From Methylophilus aquaticus (lineage in GTDB: Bacteria; Pseudomonadota; Gammaproteobacteria; Burkholderiales; Methylophilaceae): a stretch of 64,000 nt of DNA. Under the pieces are notes generated by a model. That model saw only the letters and a program-made list of their open reading frames with translations. It did not search any database and was not told the DNA's origin. The DNA lies in the NCBI RefSeq assembly GCF_030769565.1, contig NZ_JAVCAP010000009.1, forward strand, positions 1 through 64,000. The letters run 5' to 3'. How positions within the stretch are numbered: position 1 is the stretch's first letter; every line of letters begins with the position of its first letter. Positions 61,981 to 64,000 of the stretch are shown here, one piece after another. Made by a program: the position numbers and the translations under genes.

Positions 61981-63876
61981 ATGTTGGAATCACTTAGAAA
62001 ACATACGCAGGGGTGGATGGCAAAAGTTATTTTGGCCTTGATTACAATTCCTTTTGCTTTATTTGGAATTGACTCTTATCTTAACCAGGCTGGCGGTCAG
62101 GTTGCCGTTGCTAAAGTCGATGGGCAAAAGATTTCTCTGCAGGAATATTCGAATGCAGTTGAAAATGCGCGTAACTATATGCAGTCTCAGGGGCAAAAAG
62201 TTGAAAGCGCGCTGTTGGAAAGCCCGGCGTTCAAACAATCTGTACTGAATGGTATTATCACCCGCCGTGTGGTGGAGCGGGCCATGACTGACTACCGCTT
62301 TAAAATTAGCGATGAACAGTTGAGCCAGCATATTCTGGGAATGCCCGAGTTTCAGGCGAACGGAAAGTTTTCAGAAGAGACCTATAATCAACTTCTGTCG
62401 CAAAATAAACTTACGCCAGCCAAATTTGAGCAAGGTGTGCGAAAAGACCTGGCTGTACAACAAGTGCGCGACGGATTGGCCAATCTGGTATTTATGCCTA
62501 AAAAAGTAGCTGAACAATCATTGATGTCCGAGTTTGAGCAGCGTGAGGTGACGGTATTCGACATCAAGGCTGCTGACTTTATGAATCAGGTGGAAATCAA
62601 GCCTGAGCAGGTACAGGCTTATTACAACCAGCATAAAAGCAAATTCATTGCACCAGCTAAAGTCAAAATACAGTTTGCATTATTATCGGCGGCCGGTTTA
62701 ATGGGGCAGGTGACTGTTTCAGATGCTGAAGTGAAGCAATACTACGATGAGAATGCCGCTAAATTTCAAGGCAATGAGCAACGTCAGGCCAGTCATATTC
62801 TGATCGGTGTGAATGCAAATGCTACGCCGGAAGAAAAAGCCGCCGCCAAACAAAAAGCAGAAATGATTTTGCAACAGGCAAAGGCTAATCCCAAGAGCTT
62901 TGAGAAGCTGGCGATTGAAAACTCTCAAGACACAGGCTCAGCCGCCAAAGGAGGCGACTTGGGTAGTTTTGGTCGCGGAGCCATGGTCAAGCCATTTGAG
63001 GACGCTGCTTTCTCAATGAAAGTGGGCGAAATCAGCAATCTTGTTGAATCTGAGTTTGGGTATCACATTATTAAGCTGACAGGTGTGACCGGTGAGTCAT
63101 CTGATTTTGATACAGTAAAAACCAATATCAAAGCCGAGCTGATTTTTCAGAAAGCACAGGCTAAATATGCCGAGTTGGCAGATGATTTCGGTAATACGGT
63201 TTATGAACAGTCAGGTAGCCTGGATCCGGTTGCCAAGAAGTTTAATGTTCAGGTGCAGACTTCACCGGACATGACCCGTGATGAGATTATCAAGTTTTTC
63301 AAGAGCGAGCGTTTTGCGACCATGGTCTTTTCTGATGAAGTTCTGAAAGACAAACGTAATACCGAAGCGGTTGAAGTCTCAGCTAATAATCTGGTGGCAG
63401 GCCGAGTAGTCTCTTACACACCGGAGGCACCACGCAATTTTGACGAAGTAAAAGGGGGCATAGAGGCGCTGCTCAAGTCAGAAGCTGCATCAAAACTTGC
63501 CAAGCAAAAAGGGGAAGCCGTGCTGGCGGATTTGAAGGCAGGCAAGGCGGTTGATCCTGACTGGATTACGCCGGTGACTGTAGACCGAAAAAATGCGCAA
63601 GGTCTGACAGATGCTGTGATGCGGAATGTATTTAAAGTCAGCACGCATACGTTGCCTGCTTATTATGGTTTTAATGAAGACAACAAGGGCTACACGCTGC
63701 TTAAAGTTATTGCAGTGACGCAGAAGTTGAAGGAGGATCCACAAATGGCTGATAAAGCTTATCGTGTTTACCAGTCAGCCTTGGGCGCAGAAATGTCTTA
63801 TGCCTATGTTGCCTCACTCAAAGCTAAAAAAGAAATTCAGGTCAATCCAAAAGTACTGTTATCAAACAATAACTGA
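61981..63876 (+). CDS. ppiD: Peptidyl-prolyl isomerase PpiD / SurA-like periplasmic chaperone
   Basis: Inner-membrane-anchored chaperone that aids folding of exported proteins. The start MLESLRKHTQGWMAKVILALITIPFALFGIDSY supplies one signal anchor (about residues 14-34); a SurA_N-type chaperone domain follows, then a parvulin domain (RQASHILIGVN to FGYHIIKLTG, about residues 265-365), then a long C-terminal chaperone region. 631 aa. The frame opens at GTG 61933, but the ATG at 61981 matches the family start. lon-hupB-tRNA-ppiD is a common order. The gene is complete. Confidence 0.95.
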   Translation: MLESLRKHTQGWMAKVILALITIPFALFGIDSYLNQAGGQVAVAKVDGQKISLQEYSNAVENARNYMQSQGQKVESALLESPAFKQSVLNGIITRRVVERAMTDYRFKISDEQLSQHILGMPEFQANGKFSEETYNQLLSQNKLTPAKFEQGVRKDLAVQQVRDGLANLVFMPKKVAEQSLMSEFEQREVTVFDIKAADFMNQVEIKPEQVQAYYNQHKSKFIAPAKVKIQFALLSAAGLMGQVTVSDAEVKQYYDENAAKFQGNEQRQASHILIGVNANATPEEKAAAKQKAEMILQQAKANPKSFEKLAIENSQDTGSAAKGGDLGSFGRGAMVKPFEDAAFSMKVGEISNLVESEFGYHIIKLTGVTGESSDFDTVKTNIKAELIFQKAQAKYAELADDFGNTVYEQSGSLDPVAKKFNVQVQTSPDMTRDEIIKFFKSERFATMVFSDEVLKDKRNTEAVEVSANNLVAGRVVSYTPEAPRNFDEVKGGIEALLKSEAASKLAKQKGEAVLADLKAGKAVDPDWITPVTVDRKNAQGLTDAVMRNVFKVSTHTLPAYYGFNEDNKGYTLLKVIAVTQKLKEDPQMADKAYRVYQSALGAEMSYAYVASLKAKKEIQVNPKVLLSNNN

Positions 63877-63896
63877 AATTAATGTGAAACATACAG

Positions 63897-63924
63897 AAAA
63901 AGGAGAGCATTGCTCTCCTTTTTT
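63897..63924 (+). terminator. Terminator after ppiD
   Basis: A stem of about 12 bp (aaaaaggagagc / gctctccttttt) with a small loop and a T-run. The last 76 bases of the window hold no gene. Confidence 0.85.
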
Positions 63925-64000
63925 GTTTTTGCGCAATCTTCACAAAGTGATGATTTAAAACCACATAACACACCGCATGAGGCCAGCCAAGTTATCCGGT

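Noticed and set aside
1-64000. CRISPR arrays, transposases, integrases, phage genes or rRNA genes
   Set aside because: No regularly spaced repeats and no such protein families were seen anywhere in the window; the only repeat-like elements are short inverted repeats.

Overview
The window looks like a chromosome segment of an obligate or near-obligate methylotrophic betaproteobacterium, most likely a member of the Methylophilaceae (Methylotenera, Methylophilus, Methylobacillus, Methylovorus). The main evidence is the ribulose-monophosphate (RuMP) formaldehyde-assimilation set (transaldolase, hexulose-6-phosphate synthase, phosphohexuloisomerase at 40.5-42.9 kb). Right beside it lies a five-gene set of archaeal-type cofactor genes (HisA-like, ATP-grasp, H4MPT-linked hydantoinase-like, PabB, amino-acid kinase at 43.0-47.9 kb) of the kind linked to tetrahydromethanopterin and methylofuran synthesis. 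A MoxY/MoxX-like sensor pair (36.1-38.0 kb) and a betaproteobacterial rpmF-plsX-fab cluster agree with this. No plasmid, phage, transposase or CRISPR signature was found. Taxonomy is inferred from gene content only.

Layout. 0-3.5 kb: dinB, a small module of two short unknown proteins with an SGNH hydrolase, and an RsmI-like SAM methylase. 3.6-9.1 kb: a secreted DUF4139 protein, a Maf-type pyrophosphatase, and the two subunits of a biotin-dependent pyruvate carboxylase. 9.4-15.9 kb: yceD-rpmF-plsX-fabH-fabD-fabG-acpP-fabF, the phospholipid and fatty-acid synthesis cluster. 15.9-17.1 kb: thiol peroxidase and a paralog that has lost both redox cysteines, separated by a small inverted-repeat element. 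17.3-23.3 kb: dnaE-accA-tilS. 23.5-27.4 kb: a TonB-dependent receptor carrying a perfect EF-hand loop, followed by an NtrC-type regulator with an altered GAFTGA motif. 27.6-29.3 kb: purT and a truncated haemoglobin. 29.3-32.8 kb: two tandem DEAD-box helicase genes with a long predicted leader. 32.8-40.2 kb: typA, a DUF202 membrane protein, PPK2, the MoxYX-like pair, an EamA transporter and a Rieske oxygenase. 40.5-47.9 kb: C1 assimilation and C1-cofactor genes. 48.0-53.6 kb: a tripartite heavy-metal-type RND efflux system. 53.7-64 kb: tRNA-Leu, ridA, the proteostasis block tig-clpP-clpX-lon, hupB, tRNA-Val, tRNA-Asp and ppiD.

How it fits together. Formaldehyde from methanol or methylamine is fixed by Hps and Phi, and transaldolase helps regenerate ribulose-5-phosphate. 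The neighbouring cofactor genes would serve the parallel H4MPT/methylofuran oxidation route to formate, and formate can feed PurT. The carboxylase pair refills oxaloacetate, and the fab and acc genes turn acetyl-CoA into lipid. Many genes end in long, perfectly paired hairpins with A-runs on one side and T-runs on the other, which can terminate on both strands.

The observations most worth a second look are the cysteine-less thiol peroxidase paralog, the EF-hand loop inside the TonB receptor, the GAFTNA regulator beside it, the cofactor gene set with overlapping divergent start codons, and the roughly 295-nt helicase leader. No single clearly new multi-gene system is proved by the sequence alone.
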